DNA of 50,341 bases from an uncultured Verrucomicrobia subdivision 3 bacterium. Its GTDB lineage: Bacteria; Verrucomicrobiota; Verrucomicrobiia; Limisphaerales; UBA11358. Of the stretch, positions 6,686 to 16,057 are shown in pieces. Each line of letters starts with the position of its first letter. Positions within the stretch are counted from its first letter, which is position 1. The notes below the pieces were generated by a model. It saw nothing but the letters and a program-made list of their open reading frames with translations, was not told the origin of the DNA and made no database searches. Both the position numbers and the translations under genes were made by a program. Location of the stretch: positions 1 through 50,341 of the forward strand of contig CAJAQO010000304.1 of the NCBI GenBank assembly GCA_903944085.1, in the 5' to 3' direction.

Positions 6686-9600
6686 TCATGATTCCTTCTT
6701 GCGATTGTTCGCCATGAAATACAGCAGCGGCACCAGCACCGGTGCGGTGAACATGGAAATTAAACTCCCGGCCATCAGCGCAATGGCCAGTCCCTGGAAA
6801 ATTGGGTCGCTCAGAATCACGGTGGCACCCGCCACCACCGCCAGCGCCGTTAACATTATGGGACGAAAACGGATCATGCCCGCTTCGACCACCGCTTCGG
6901 CGAGCGGATGACCTCCGGCCAGCCGCATCTCAATAAAGTCCACAAGGATGATGGAATTGCGAACGACAATGCCCGCGCCCGCCATGAATCCGATCATCGA
7001 AGTGGCGGTGAAAAACGCGTGCAAAATTCCGTGCGCCGGCAACACGCCGATGAGTGAAAATGGAATCACCACCATAACAATCATTGGGGTGAGGAACGAC
7101 TTGAACCAGCCAACCATTAAAACGTAAATCAGCACCAGCACGGCGGCGAAGGCAACGCCAAGATCGCGGAACACTTCAATGGTGATATGCCATTCGCCAT
7201 CCCATTTCATTGACGGCTGTTGGTCGGAGAATGGCAGGACCGCATTATAAATTTTCAGCGGTAAGCCGTCGCCACCAAATTGCTTCGTGTCCAGCTTTTC
7301 CAAAGCCTCATTCATTTTCAGAATGGCATACACCGGGCTTTCCACCACGCCCGCCACATCGCCGATGACGTAGGTGACCGGCATGAGGTTTTTGTGATAA
7401 ATGCTCTTATCGGTGATGGTCTGTTTCACCGTCACCAACTCACGCAACGGCACGAGCGGCGAACCTGGCGGTTGGCCACCGTTTGCAATAAAGCCAGGCT
7501 CGGGCAGGGCGTTGGCGTCGCCGGATCGCACGCGCAATGCGAGCAATTCATACGGGTTGCTCCGGCTGGCAAGCGGCAGTTGCAAAACAATGTTCACGTC
7601 TTCCTTCTCACGCGAAACGTGCAGCAAATCCACCGACTCGCCGCCCACGGCAATTTTGAGCGTCTGCGAAATCGTCTCGGCGCTGATGCCGTGCAACGCC
7701 GCCTTTTCCTTATCAATGACGAACTCAACTTTCGGCTGGTCAGCCTCGATATACCAATCCGTGTCCACGACGCCGGGCGTGCTGTGGAAAATATCAATCA
7801 CCTTTTGCGCCATCTTCAAACGGTTTTCCTCGGTCGGTCCGTAAATTTCCGCGACCAAGGTTTGCAGCACCGGCGGTCCGGGCGGCACTTCGGCCACGGC
7901 CACCCGCGCGCCATATTTCGCGGCGATTTCCGCCATGCGCGGACGCACCCGCTTGGCGATGTCGTGGCTTCGCGCTTGGCGTTCGTTTTTCGGCACGAGG
8001 TTGATTTGCAAATCCGCCACCTTCGCGCCACGGCGCATGAAGTAGTGGCGCACGAGGCCGTTAAAATTAACTGGTGATGCTACGCCCGCATAAATTTCGT
8101 AATCCGTCACTTCCGGTTCAGTGCGGACAGCGGCGGCAATTTCACGCGCGGCCTGCGCGGTGCGTTCCAGTGAACTGCCTTCCGGCAGGTTCAGGATGAT
8201 TTGAAATTCACTCTTGTTGTCGAACGGCAGCATTTTCACCTTCACCCAGCCGACATAGACCAGCGCCATCGAAACGAGCAACAGCACGACGAGAACCCCG
8301 AGAAATTGATAACGCCGTTTCGCGCTGGCAATCAGCGGCGTCATCAGCCCGCGATATATCCGGCCAAAGAAATTTTCACTGGCGCATTCGTGAGCCGGAG
8401 CGTGACTGTCAGCCGCATGGATTTTCTTCCGCCATTGCAAAATGCGGATGGCCGCCCAGGGCGTGACGATGAATGAAATTGCCAGCGAGAAGAACATCGC
8501 CGCGCTGGCACCAATCGGAATCGGGCGCATATATGGCCCCATTAAACCACCAACGAACGCCATCGGCAGCACAGCGGCAATCACCGCGAACGTGGCGAGG
8601 ATCGTCGGGTTGCCCACTTCGCCCACAGCCTCAATAGCCACGGTCATCCGGCGGCGTCCCTTGCTTTCCGGCAGATGAAAATGGCGGACGATGTTTTCCA
8701 CCACGACAATCGCGTCGTCCACAAGGATGCCGATGGAGAAAATCAGCGCGAACAGCGTGATGCGATTCAAGGTAAAGCCGTAGAGATAAAAAATGAGCAG
8801 CGTCAACGCGAGCGTCGCGGGAATCGCCAGCAGCACAATGATGGATTCACGCCAGCCCAGCACAATTAAAATGAGAAACGACACGCTCACCACCGCAAGG
8901 AGCATATGCCAGAGCAATTCGTTGGATTTGTCCTCTGCTGTCACACCATAGTTGCGCGTGACGCTGACTTGGACATCCGCCGGGATGATGTGGCCCTTGA
9001 GCGTGTCCACTTTTTTCAAAACCTGCCGGGCAACGGAAATGGCGTTCGCACCGGGCCGCTTGGCGATGGAGATCGTCACGGCCGGTTCATCAGCGGACAC
9101 TTTATTCGCCGCACCTGAACCGAAGAACACATATTGGCTCGGTTCTTCCGCACCGTCTTTGATTTCGGCCACGTCGCGCAAATAAACCGGCTTGCCGGAA
9201 TACGCGCCCACCACCACGTTGCCCACATCATCGGCGGTTTGCAAAAACGCGCCAGTTTCCACGATGATTTCATGGTTGTCGCTCGTCAGGTTGCCGGCGG
9301 AATACTGCTTGTTCGCCTGTTGCAACATCGGCACCAGACCGGCGGGTGAAAGATTGCGCGCCGCAAGCCGCACCGGGTCGAGCAGCACGCGCACCTGCCG
9401 TTGCGCGCCGCCGATGATCGTCGTCTCGGCGACCAATGGCACTTGCTTGATTGCGTCATCCACCTGCGCGGCCAGCCGCCGCAACGTGAGGTGATCGTAA
9501 TGCGGACTGTGAATCGTCAGCGCCAGAATCGGCACGTCGTCAATCGTCCGCGCCTTGATCAGCGGCGTGGAAACACCGTGCGGAATCTTGTCGAAATTCT

Positions 9601-9985
9601 GCTGCAATTTCTGGTTCAGTTTCACCAGACTGCTTTCCATATTTTCACCGACCTTGAACCGCACGATGACCGTGGACTGGCCTTCACTCGAAGTCGAATA
9701 GATGTATTCCACACCGGAAATTTCCCAGAGCAGTTTTTCCATCGGGCGTGTGGCGCGCTCCTCGACTTCTTTCGCGTGAAAGCCCGGCATGGACACCAGC
9801 ACGTCCACCATTGGCACTTTGATTTGCGGTTCCTCCTCGCGCGGCAGCATCACCACGGCGAAGACGCCGAGCAGCAGCGACGCGATGACGATAAGCAGCG
9901 TCAGCTTGGAATCAATGAAAGATAGCGCAATGCGCCCGGCGATGCCCAAATGTGCGCCCGCTGAATTGTCTTGGTTTGATTTCAC
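6686..9985 (-). CDS. RND-family efflux transporter, inner-membrane permease
   Basis: A 1099-residue AcrB/HAE1-like proton-driven exporter, slightly longer than the usual 1030-1070. The first membrane helix is about residues 27-47, followed by the porter-domain motif [16 protein letters not shown]. The second membrane block holds the proton-relay pair D423-D424 in [16 protein letters not shown], typical of HAE1-type pumps (drug/organic substrates) rather than the metal-type CzcA motif. A second porter domain and helix bundle follow ([20 protein letters not shown]). The start is GTG at 9985, overlapping the TGA of the upstream membrane-fusion gene as GTGA, so translation is coupled. No outer-membrane TolC-like gene is nearby. 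Substrate unknown. Confidence 0.93.
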   Translation of the reverse strand: MKSNQDNSAGAHLGIAGRIALSFIDSKLTLLIVIASLLLGVFAVVMLPREEEPQIKVPMVDVLVSMPGFHAKEVEERATRPMEKLLWEISGVEYIYSTSSEGQSTVIVRFKVGENMESSLVKLNQKLQQNFDKIPHGVSTPLIKARTIDDVPILALTIHSPHYDHLTLRRLAAQVDDAIKQVPLVAETTIIGGAQRQVRVLLDPVRLAARNLSPAGLVPMLQQANKQYSAGNLTSDNHEIIVETGAFLQTADDVGNVVVGAYSGKPVYLRDVAEIKDGAEEPSQYVFFGSGAANKVSADEPAVTISIAKRPGANAISVARQVLKKVDTLKGHIIPADVQVSVTRNYGVTAEDKSNELLWHMLLAVVSVSFLILIVLGWRESIIVLLAIPATLALTLLIFYLYGFTLNRITLFALIFSIGILVDDAIVVVENIVRHFHLPESKGRRRMTVAIEAVGEVGNPTILATFAVIAAVLPMAFVGGLMGPYMRPIPIGASAAMFFSLAISFIVTPWAAIRILQWRKKIHAADSHAPAHECASENFFGRIYRGLMTPLIASAKRRYQFLGVLVVLLLVSMALVYVGWVKVKMLPFDNKSEFQIILNLPEGSSLERTAQAAREIAAAVRTEPEVTDYEIYAGVASPVNFNGLVRHYFMRRGAKVADLQINLVPKNERQARSHDIAKRVRPRMAEIAAKYGARVAVAEVPPGPPVLQTLVAEIYGPTEENRLKMAQKVIDIFHSTPGVVDTDWYIEADQPKVEFVIDKEKAALHGISAETISQTLKIAVGGESVDLLHVSREKEDVNIVLQLPLASRSNPYELLALRVRSGDANALPEPGFIANGGQPPGSPLVPLRELVTVKQTITDKSIYHKNLMPVTYVIGDVAGVVESPVYAILKMNEALEKLDTKQFGGDGLPLKIYNAVLPFSDQQPSMKWDGEWHITIEVFRDLGVAFAAVLVLIYVLMVGWFKSFLTPMIVMVVIPFSLIGVLPAHGILHAFFTATSMIGFMAGAGIVVRNSIILVDFIEMRLAGGHPLAEAVVEAGMIRFRPIMLTALAVVAGATVILSDPIFQGLAIALMAGSLISMFTAPVLVPLLYFMANNRKKES

Positions 9986-11022
9986 GGTTTGACAGTCACA
10001 GGTTGCCCGTCAGTCAGGGCCGACACGTTATCAGTGACAACTTGCTCGCCAGAATCCAAGCCGGAAACTAATTCAACTTCGTCACCAACTCGGATTCCAA
10101 TTTTGACAAGACGCATTTGCGCGTGGCTGTTGAGGACAACGAAGACCATTTCCATCTGTCCGCGCTGAATTACGGCGCCAGCGGAAACGCGAATCGCATT
10201 TGCTTCGCCAACGGGAACCGAGACGCGACCAAACTGACCGGAACGCAAACCCGTTGCGCCCGGCAAATCCAGCTTCACTAGGTAAGTGCGGCTGTTTGGA
10301 TCAGCCGTCGGCGAAATTTCAGCCACCGTGCCTTCAATTTCGCTGGCAACTGCCGCGATACGCACGGCGAGTTTGTCACCAATTTTCACATTGCCGACCA
10401 ATGCTTCCGGCACATCCGCTTCGAGACGCAGTGTCTCGGGATTTTCCATTTGCAACAGGGGCTTGCCCGGCGCGGCGAGGTCGCCCACGTCCGCGAGCTT
10501 GCGTGTGATGACGCCGTGAAACGGAGCCACAATCAGGGTGTAGTCGAGCATGGTTTTCGCTTCCGCTTCAGCGGCGGCGGCGATGCGAAACTTGGATTGC
10601 GCGTTATCAAATTCCGACTGCGAAAGGATTTTCTGCTGGATCAAATCCGTGTCGCGTTTCAAATCGCTCTCCGCCTGTTGCCGGGCTGCGGCAGCTTGAT
10701 CCAGACGCGACTGAATTTCATGCGCATCCAGCAAGACGAGTTTTTCACCGGCCTTCACCAACTGTCCAGGCACGACCAGCATTTGCTCGATGCGACCGCT
10801 GACTTTCGCTTCAATGACCGCGCTTAATTTCGGGCGCACTGTGCCAACAACATCCTCCGTCGCCGCGCGCGACTTGCGCTCGACAGTTTGAACGCGAACC
10901 GTGGCGGACGGCAGTTCCGTTTGCTTTTGCTCCGCAGCCTTGTGACAGCCGGAGAGAATCGGAATCGCCGCGACGAGAGTTGAAAGTAGAAAGCGTTTCA
11001 TGGAGTAGCGCAACTGTGTCAT
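9982..11022 (-). CDS. RND efflux periplasmic adaptor (membrane fusion) lipoprotein
   Basis: A 346-residue HlyD/AcrA-type adaptor linking the RND pump to an outer-membrane channel. Lipobox LSGC gives lipidated Cys26. The barrel-sandwich half-motif [20 protein letters not shown] comes first, then a short alpha-hairpin ([18 protein letters not shown]), the second lipoyl half ([20 protein letters not shown]) and beta-barrel/membrane-proximal domains. The ATG at 11022 overlaps the TGA of the upstream DUF2892 gene as ATGA, favouring it over the internal ATG at 11001, although that would also leave a good lipoprotein signal. Middle gene of the DUF2892-MFP-RND operon. Confidence 0.92.
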   Translation of the reverse strand: MTQLRYSMKRFLLSTLVAAIPILSGCHKAAEQKQTELPSATVRVQTVERKSRAATEDVVGTVRPKLSAVIEAKVSGRIEQMLVVPGQLVKAGEKLVLLDAHEIQSRLDQAAAARQQAESDLKRDTDLIQQKILSQSEFDNAQSKFRIAAAAEAEAKTMLDYTLIVAPFHGVITRKLADVGDLAAPGKPLLQMENPETLRLEADVPEALVGNVKIGDKLAVRIAAVASEIEGTVAEISPTADPNSRTYLVKLDLPGATGLRSGQFGRVSVPVGEANAIRVSAGAVIQRGQMEMVFVVLNSHAQMRLVKIGIRVGDEVELVSGLDSGEQVVTDNVSALTDGQPVTVKP

Positions 11023-11252
11023 GAACAGGATGAACTATCAGACTTTTTCTGGTTGCCGCAGCACGGGCCGCCCAGGCCAAACTTTTTCAACACGATTTCC
11101 AGTGGACAGAAATTCGTGAGCGACGATTGCAGCAGGTTGAAACCAACGAACGCGGTGAACCAGAGCCAGTTCGGACTGTGGTAATGCGCGAGCAGCAGGC
11201 TGACGAGAATAAACGTGCCGGCGAACCGGCGGATAAGCATATGCATTTTCAT
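11019..11252 (-). CDS. DUF2892 (YgaP-type) inner-membrane protein
   Basis: About 77 residues from ATG 11252; later ATGs at 11246 and 11240 are also possible. The fold is two membrane helices (RRFAGTFILVSLLLAH and WLWFTAFVGFNLLQSSLTNF), followed by CPLEIVLKKFGLGGPCCG, the CP..I..KLG signature of the DUF2892/YgaP membrane domain, and a Cys-containing tail (PCCG, SSSCS). Such proteins often accompany or are fused to rhodanese domains; a broken rhodanese gene lies divergently at 11811. A longer frame to 11387 runs through the promoter and the divergent DUF202 gene and is rejected. First gene of the efflux operon. Confidence 0.85.
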   Translation of the reverse strand: MKMHMLIRRFAGTFILVSLLLAHYHSPNWLWFTAFVGFNLLQSSLTNFCPLEIVLKKFGLGGPCCGNQKKSDSSSCS

Positions 11253-11263
11253 ATATCCATACC

Positions 11264-11290
11264 GAGCCGCCAACCATAGAAAAGTTACAA
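11264..11290 (-). promoter_or_regulatory. ECF-type promoter A (DUF2892-MFP-RND operon)
   Basis: On the minus strand: TTGTAACTTTT (11290-11280), 10 bp, CGGCTC (11269-11264). The AAC-containing upstream element and GC-rich downstream element at fixed spacing match the architecture of ECF sigma promoters. The same motif and spacing occur at three other places in the window. The start codon at 11252 is only about 12 bp after the -10-like element, so the transcript would be nearly leaderless or use the ATG at 11246 or 11240. Confidence 0.7.
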
Positions 11291-11352
11291 TGCAATTGCG
11301 GATTTGCATCCGGGCTTTCACTGGCCTGGATTTTTTCCTATGCTCCGTTGCC

Positions 11353-11739
11353 ATGAATGAAAAAAACGATTCAACCGACCCGCGCATTTATATGGCTGCC
11401 GAACGCACTTTTCTCGCCTGGATAAGAACCGGCATTGCATTCATGGGATTCGGTTTTGTGGTCGCCCGCTTTGGCCTGTTTCTGCGCGAGATTGCCCTTG
11501 GCAATAAGGTGACTGTTCCCCGGCACATCAACGGCTTTTCATTGCCCGCCGGCATTGCCCTTATTGCCGCAGGCATCATGGTCACTATCATCGCCGCCAT
11601 CCGGCATCATTGTTACATCAAGGCACTTGACCGGGGCCAATTCAGGGAGGCATACGGGACCGCATTCACTTTTGGGGTCGCAGGATTTCTGGCGATCATT
11701 GGACTCGCCGTGGCTATATATCTGGCGGTTTTGCCGTAA
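11353..11739 (+). CDS. DUF202 (YidH-type) small membrane protein
   Basis: A 128-residue protein with the DUF202 signature at the N terminus: PRIYMAAERTFLAWIRTGIA. Three membrane helices follow: about 28-48 (FMGFGFVVARFGLF), 70-90 (GIALIAAGIMVTIIAAI) and 105-125 (FGVAGFLAIIGLAVAIYLAV). The family is widespread and its function is unsettled. The ATG at 11353 matches the usual N terminus of the family; the frame opens earlier but runs over promoter A. It is divergent from the DUF2892-MFP-RND operon with about 100 bp between start codons. Confidence 0.88.
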   Translation: MNEKNDSTDPRIYMAAERTFLAWIRTGIAFMGFGFVVARFGLFLREIALGNKVTVPRHINGFSLPAGIALIAAGIMVTIIAAIRHHCYIKALDRGQFREAYGTAFTFGVAGFLAIIGLAVAIYLAVLP

Positions 11740-11810
11740 CTTGCTGTTCCAAGAAATTTGTGAACGAAATGCGCATTGTCGTGAATCAACGTCTGACGCA
11801 AAATTGAAAA

Positions 11811-12411
11811 ATGAAAATCAGTTCAATCACCGCCTTAATTTTCACGACTCTGCTGGCAGGCGTGGCGATGATAGCGGATGCCCGAACGCCAGAAACACCG
11901 GTGACGCCCGCTGCACATTAGTCAAAGCAAACTGAACTCACCTGGCTATAGGGACTTGAGTGTCGAGGAATTCACACGCATGGCGGACGACAAACAAAAC
12001 GTGATTCTCGACGTGCGCACGCCGGAGGAATTTCAAGCCGGCCATATTCCGGGAGCGGTGAACCTCGACGTAAACGCGTCCGACTTTCAAACAAAAGCCG
12101 CCTTGCTCGACCGGATTAAAATTTATCTGGTGCAATGCGCCAGTGGTGTGCACAGCGCCAGAGCGTGTGACAAGCTCAACCAGCTTGATTTTCCCAACCG
12201 CTATAACCTTCCCGGTGGCTTCAGGGCGTGGGCCAAGGCCGGCAAGCCGGTCGAAAAACAAACCTTTTTTGCCAATACACTTTTTAGCGCTGGTGCTGGC
12301 CGGATTGGTCGGCTTTCCGTATTATGGCCGGGCGGAAAGCGTTTTGAAACCTGCACAGTGAATCGCTTGGAACAAAAGCGTTTGAAGCTGGATCGGCTGG
12401 ATTATTGGTGA
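11811..12411 (+). pseudogene. Exported rhodanese-like protein, apparently frameshifted
   Basis: An ATG at 11811 opens a clear signal peptide (MKISSITALIFTTLLAGVAM) but ends at a TAG at 11919-11921. The rhodanese domain is in another frame, open from about 11905: YRDLSVEEFTRMADDKQ, VILDVRTPEEFQAGHIPGAV, the active-site loop QCASGVHSARAC with its Cys, and LPGGFRAWAKAGKPVEK. One shift between about 11880 and 11920 would restore an exported rhodanese. After GKPVEK the frame diverges into unfamiliar sequence, and another frame encodes a hydrophobic stretch (FLALVLAGLVGFPYYGRA), so a second shift is possible. If intact it would transfer sulfane sulfur in the periplasm, fitting the nearby DUF2892 gene. 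A sequencing error cannot be excluded. Confidence 0.65.
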
Positions 12412-12433
12412 TGGAAACCATCCAAGGGAGTTA

Positions 12434-12714
12434 TCAGTAAATCCAAGGAATGAATCGCCGCACGCGTCGCTCATAACCCGCGTAGGCTGGGAATTGCTGC
12501 CGCAGCCAACGCTCTTCGGCCGGGCTTTGGCGTCAAAAAATACCCCCAGCACAAAGGAAATGGCCACCTTGCGGCCATCGCCTTCCGCGAGGCAAAGCAC
12601 CGGGCCGGCGGGAATCGGCGGCGCCATTTCCGTCACGAAGGCATTCGGAGTTTCGTCGTAAAGATAAAGATATTGAGGTGCCGTGTAGCGGTTGTTCCAA
12701 AATGCGGCATCCAT
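12434..12714 (-). pseudogene. Chimera of two broken methyltransferase genes
   Basis: The first 50 codons (MDAAFWNNRYTAPQYLYLYD, then PAGPVLCLAEGDGRK) are the N terminus and SAM-binding motif I of a class I SAM-dependent methyltransferase of the TehB-like type. They run in frame into ISFVLGVFFDAKAR, and after a one-base shift near 12528 into AEERWLRQQFPAYAGYERRV and RRFIPWIY, ending at TGA 12434. This second part is the C terminus of an isoprenylcysteine-methyltransferase/NnrU-like membrane protein. A deletion has therefore joined the head of one gene to the tail of another. Without the shift the frame continues antisense into the rhodanese tail to 12322, which is not credible coding. Confidence 0.75.
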
Positions 12715-12718
12715 AAAT

Positions 12719-13741
12719 TCAGTAGCTCATCCGGTCCAGTTTCACCTTGCCCCGAAAAATCCAGTAGATGCAAACCGTGTAGGCGATCACCACCGGCACG
12801 CCGATACCCGCGATGACCAGCATGATGCCCAGCGTTTTCGGTGACGACGCGGCATTGTAAATCGTCAGGCTGTTTTCCGGATGGGGCAGGCTGTAAATCA
12901 TGTTCGGGAAAATGTTCAAGGCGAACAACGCCATCAAGGTGACAATTGTGGCACACGATGAAAGAAATGCCTTGCCGTCGTTGCCATGGTGAAATTCGCG
13001 CGGAATGTTGGCGATGGCCAGCATGTTTGCCAGCGCCACGGAAAAGAGCCATGGATTCTCGCGCACCCGCGCCGCCATGTGCGGCACATACAGCAACGTG
13101 GACATCGTGAGCGTCACCGCACAAATCACAAAGAAGATGATGCAACCCATCGCCCAACCGCGCAGTTTGTCATGCAGTTCGCCTTCCGTTTTCAGCACGC
13201 CGTAAATCGCGCCGTGCATCATGAAGAGCGCCATGGTCGTCACGCCCACCAGCAGCGGATAGGGTGACAGCAGGCCGAGGAAGGTTCCGGCGAATTCGCC
13301 GTTGGCGTCCACCGGCACGCCCCAGGCGATGTTGCCGAGCGCCGTGCCGATGAGCAGGCTCGACACGATGCTGCCGACGGAAAAACTCACGTCCCACATT
13401 TGCCGCCACCAGCGTTCCGGCCGTTTGCTGCGAAATTCAATCGCCACCGCGCGAAAAATCAGCGCCGCGAGCAGCAGCATCAGCGCGAGATAAAAACCGG
13501 AGAACGCCGTGGCATAAACATTCGGAAACGCGGCGAACAGCGCGCCGCCGCCGGTGACGAGCCAGACTTCATTGCCGTCCCAAACCGGGCCGATGGAATT
13601 GAGCATGACGCGGCGTTCTTCATCTTTTTTCGTAAACAGATGCAGCGCGCCGATGCCGAGGTCGAAGCCGTCCAGCACGGCGTAGCCGGTCAACAAAACG
13701 CCGACGAGGATAAACCAAATGGTATTGAGATCGAGGTGCAT
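12719..13741 (-). CDS. cydB: Cytochrome bd quinol oxidase subunit II
   Basis: A 340-residue CydB, the partner subunit of the bd-type terminal oxidase in the inner membrane. The N-terminal signature is YAVLDGFDLGIGALHLF, followed by IGPVWDGNEVWLVTGGGALF, both diagnostic of CydB. Eight or nine hydrophobic helices are spread over the protein. The ATG at 13741 is 7 bp after the cydA stop codon, so cydAB form an operon. No CydX-like small gene follows: the next 5 bp lead straight into the methyltransferase remnant. Cytochrome bd reduces oxygen with high affinity and resists nitric oxide and sulfide. Confidence 0.95.
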   Translation of the reverse strand: MHLDLNTIWFILVGVLLTGYAVLDGFDLGIGALHLFTKKDEERRVMLNSIGPVWDGNEVWLVTGGGALFAAFPNVYATAFSGFYLALMLLLAALIFRAVAIEFRSKRPERWWRQMWDVSFSVGSIVSSLLIGTALGNIAWGVPVDANGEFAGTFLGLLSPYPLLVGVTTMALFMMHGAIYGVLKTEGELHDKLRGWAMGCIIFFVICAVTLTMSTLLYVPHMAARVRENPWLFSVALANMLAIANIPREFHHGNDGKAFLSSCATIVTLMALFALNIFPNMIYSLPHPENSLTIYNAASSPKTLGIMLVIAGIGVPVVIAYTVCIYWIFRGKVKLDRMSY

Positions 13742-13748
13742 GGCTGAT

Positions 13749-15110
13749 TTAATTTTTGGCGGGCAGCGCCAGTTTGCCGGACGGAATCAAATCCGCGTCA
13801 TCCGGTCCGTGCTGGATTTTGTCGTTGAGCAGATAAATGAAAACGGTGAACAGCAGGGAGTAAATCAGCGTGAACAAAATGAGCGAGGACAAAACGACAT
13901 TCGCCTTCACCACGGCGGACAAACCGGCGGGCGTTCGCATCAAGCCATAAACAATCCACGGCTGACGCCCGACTTCGGCCGCGAACCAGCCGAGCTGATT
14001 GGCGAGCTGCGGGCCCAGCACTGAGAAAACCAGAATCCACAATAACCAGCGGCGCTCGTGCAGCGTGCCTTTGCGAAAATATAAAAATCCCAACGCCGCC
14101 ACGGCGATCAGGCTGAAACCAATGCCCACCATGCCGTGAAAGAACAGAAACGACGCCGTGACCGGCGGACGATCTTCCGGCTTGAATTCGTTCAGCCCGA
14201 TGACCGGCGTGTGAAAATCGTTGTGCGTGAGAAAGCTCAGCATTCCCGGCGCGGAAATGCCGATGACCTTTTCGCCCTTTTCATCCGGCCAGCCCGCCAG
14301 CACCAGCGGCGCATTGGAAGTGGTTTCATACAGTCCCTCAAACGCCGCGAGTTTGGCCGGCTGATTTTTCTCCAAACTTTGCGCGCTCTTGTGGCCGGTG
14401 ACCGCTTGCAGCAGCGACGCCGCGAGCGCCACCGTCAGGCCGACTTTCAGTGACTTGCGGGCAAATTCGAGATATTTCCCTTTGAGCAAATACCACGCGC
14501 TGACGCTTACCACGAGAAATGCCCCGGCACACCACGCGCCGCAAAGGGTGTGAAATAAACGATCCAGCATTGAGGGATTGAAAACGAGTTGCCAGAAGTC
14601 CGTAATTTCCGCCCGCGCGTGCATCCCTTCGCCGACAATGTGGTAGCCGGCAGGAGTCTGCATCCATGAATTCGCCACCACAATCCAAACGGCGCTGAAA
14701 TGCGCGCCGAGCGCCACCATGCACGTCGAGAAAAAGTGCAGCTTGCGTCCGACCTTGTCCCAGCCGAATAGCAGCACCGCGAGAAAGCCGGATTCGAGAA
14801 AGAACGCAAAAATACCTTCTGCTGCCAGCGCGCTGCCAAACACATCGCCGACAAAGCGCGAATACGTGGCCCAATTGGTGCCGAACTCAAATTCCATCAC
14901 AATGCCCGTGGCCACGCCGATGGCAAACGTCAGCGCAAACACTTTCGTCCAGAACCGCGCCATCTGGTGATAAAGATTGTTGCCGGTCTTGAGCCAAGCG
15001 CCTTCCATGATCACCAGCATGATGCCCAGCCCGATGCTTAACGGCGGATAGATATAGTGAAACGCAATGGTCGCGCCGAACTGAATTCGTGAGAGGGTTA
15101 AGACATCCAT
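13749..15110 (-). CDS. cydA: Cytochrome bd quinol oxidase subunit I
   Basis: A 453-residue CydA, carrying the haems and quinol site of cytochrome bd. The N terminus contains the conserved [19 protein letters not shown] with the haem ligand histidine. [15 protein letters not shown] gives a second histidine, and [19 protein letters not shown] is the invariant CydA block. The length and compact region between about 240 and 310 indicate the short Q-loop subtype, unlike the 520-residue E. coli protein. ATG 15110 is preferred to TTG 15116. No copy of the ECF-type promoter lies directly upstream. Confidence 0.95.
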   Translation of the reverse strand: MDVLTLSRIQFGATIAFHYIYPPLSIGLGIMLVIMEGAWLKTGNNLYHQMARFWTKVFALTFAIGVATGIVMEFEFGTNWATYSRFVGDVFGSALAAEGIFAFFLESGFLAVLLFGWDKVGRKLHFFSTCMVALGAHFSAVWIVVANSWMQTPAGYHIVGEGMHARAEITDFWQLVFNPSMLDRLFHTLCGAWCAGAFLVVSVSAWYLLKGKYLEFARKSLKVGLTVALAASLLQAVTGHKSAQSLEKNQPAKLAAFEGLYETTSNAPLVLAGWPDEKGEKVIGISAPGMLSFLTHNDFHTPVIGLNEFKPEDRPPVTASFLFFHGMVGIGFSLIAVAALGFLYFRKGTLHERRWLLWILVFSVLGPQLANQLGWFAAEVGRQPWIVYGLMRTPAGLSAVVKANVVLSSLILFTLIYSLLFTVFIYLLNDKIQHGPDDADLIPSGKLALPAKN

Positions 15111-15229
15111 AAACAATGGGTTAAAGTTCTACTAAAATTGCGACTTGCCAACCATTTATTGCGCTGCCAGCCAAAGTATTGGTTTTGCTGAAAGTCATTA
15201 GAAGCTGGCGTTGTGGGTCTGCGTAAAAT

Positions 15230-15637
15230 TCATGCCGTCAGTTTGAAAAAGAGAATGGCAGACAGCGACGCGCTGCTCACAAACAGCCACAATATCAGTC
15301 CTGTCACCACGGTTCGCCAGCCTACCGCCCGCAATGTGCGCACCGACAGAGAAGTGCCAATCAGGAACAGCACCAGAATCATGTCTCGGCGCGCAAGATC
15401 CGAAAGCTGCGGCGACCACGTCGCAATGACCGGCACATAGCTCCGCAGCAGTGACGCCAGCAGGAAAAAACCGATAAACCACGGCACGGCAATTTTGAAA
15501 TGTGGGTTCTGCTGGGAAACTTCCGCGGCCGCCGGTTTCCGCCGGGCAAGGCCAAGGGCCAGCGCCAGTGTCAGCGGCACGATCCACAGCGTGCGCGACA
15601 ACTTGACCGCCGTGGCGGTGGTCAGCCAGAATCCATA
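15230..15637 (-). pseudogene. 5'-truncated UPF0324 (YeiH-type) membrane protein fragment
   Basis: The frame opens after a TGA at 15638-15640 and encodes only the last third of a UPF0324 family transporter (PSE/YeiH, putative sulfate exporter): TTATAVKLSRTLWIVPLTLA, IAVPWFIGFFLLASLLRSYV, VIATWSPQLSDLARRDMILV, LIGTSLSVRTLRAVGWRTVV and a last membrane helix. The normal protein has about 330-460 residues. Immediately upstream a different short frame begins ATG AAC AGG (15662), just after promoter B, so the promoter and the start of an unrelated frame were joined to this tail, probably by deletion. Related sequence occurs at 21494-21838 and a complete family member at 22105-23502. Confidence 0.75.
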
Positions 15638-15671
15638 TCAAGCTTTTCATGAACCTGTTCATGCTGGCATT

Positions 15672-15698
15672 GAGCCGCAGACCACGGAAAAGTTACAA
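15672..15698 (-). promoter_or_regulatory. ECF-type promoter B (in front of the UPF0324 fragment)
   Basis: Minus strand TTGTAACTTTT (15698-15688), 10 bp, CGGCTC (15677-15672). Same 11-mer, spacing and hexamer as promoters A and D. The first downstream ATG is at 15662. The gene it now drives is truncated, so it looks like a surviving promoter of a lost or rearranged gene. Confidence 0.65.
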
Positions 15699-16057
15699 AA
15701 GTTGTGCAGGTGGTGAAAATTGAAGGGAAATTGGCGCGAGAACCGACTCAACGACTCAACCTGTTTGCAAAATACAATGGCCGATTTTCGAACGTCCAAA
15801 TGAAAATGCAATTCTAACGCAGTTGAGGAACCAACATTTACGTAGCTTTTATAGTCAAAAGCCTACATTCAGGTGGGATTTTCTGGCTGAGTTTTTCCTT
15901 GGGTAGATTTATCATCACAACAAAACCCTTATTTCATTAGGCGTTTATCAGATCTGCTTGAGAAGCCAACCGCTTGGCATTGCGGCTGCAATAGCAATGC
16001 TGGCCGAGTTGGTGTTTTTGGTTGTTCCGTTTGCCGGTCAGTGACACGATAATATCC
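15699..16057. other. Intergenic region with one long hairpin
   Basis: No gene recognised in about 360 bp. A near-perfect hairpin lies at 15842-15866: GTAGCTTTT, loop ATAGTC, AAAAGCCTAC, with one bulged base. It could be a bidirectional terminator for the flanking units or an operator of the XRE regulator that follows; the sequence does not decide. No ECF-type motif faces the plus-strand regulator gene. Confidence 0.4.

Noticed and set aside
7280-8077. 265-codon plus-strand frame inside the RND gene
   Set aside because: Antisense shadow of the transporter; composition is typical of a GC-rich reverse frame.
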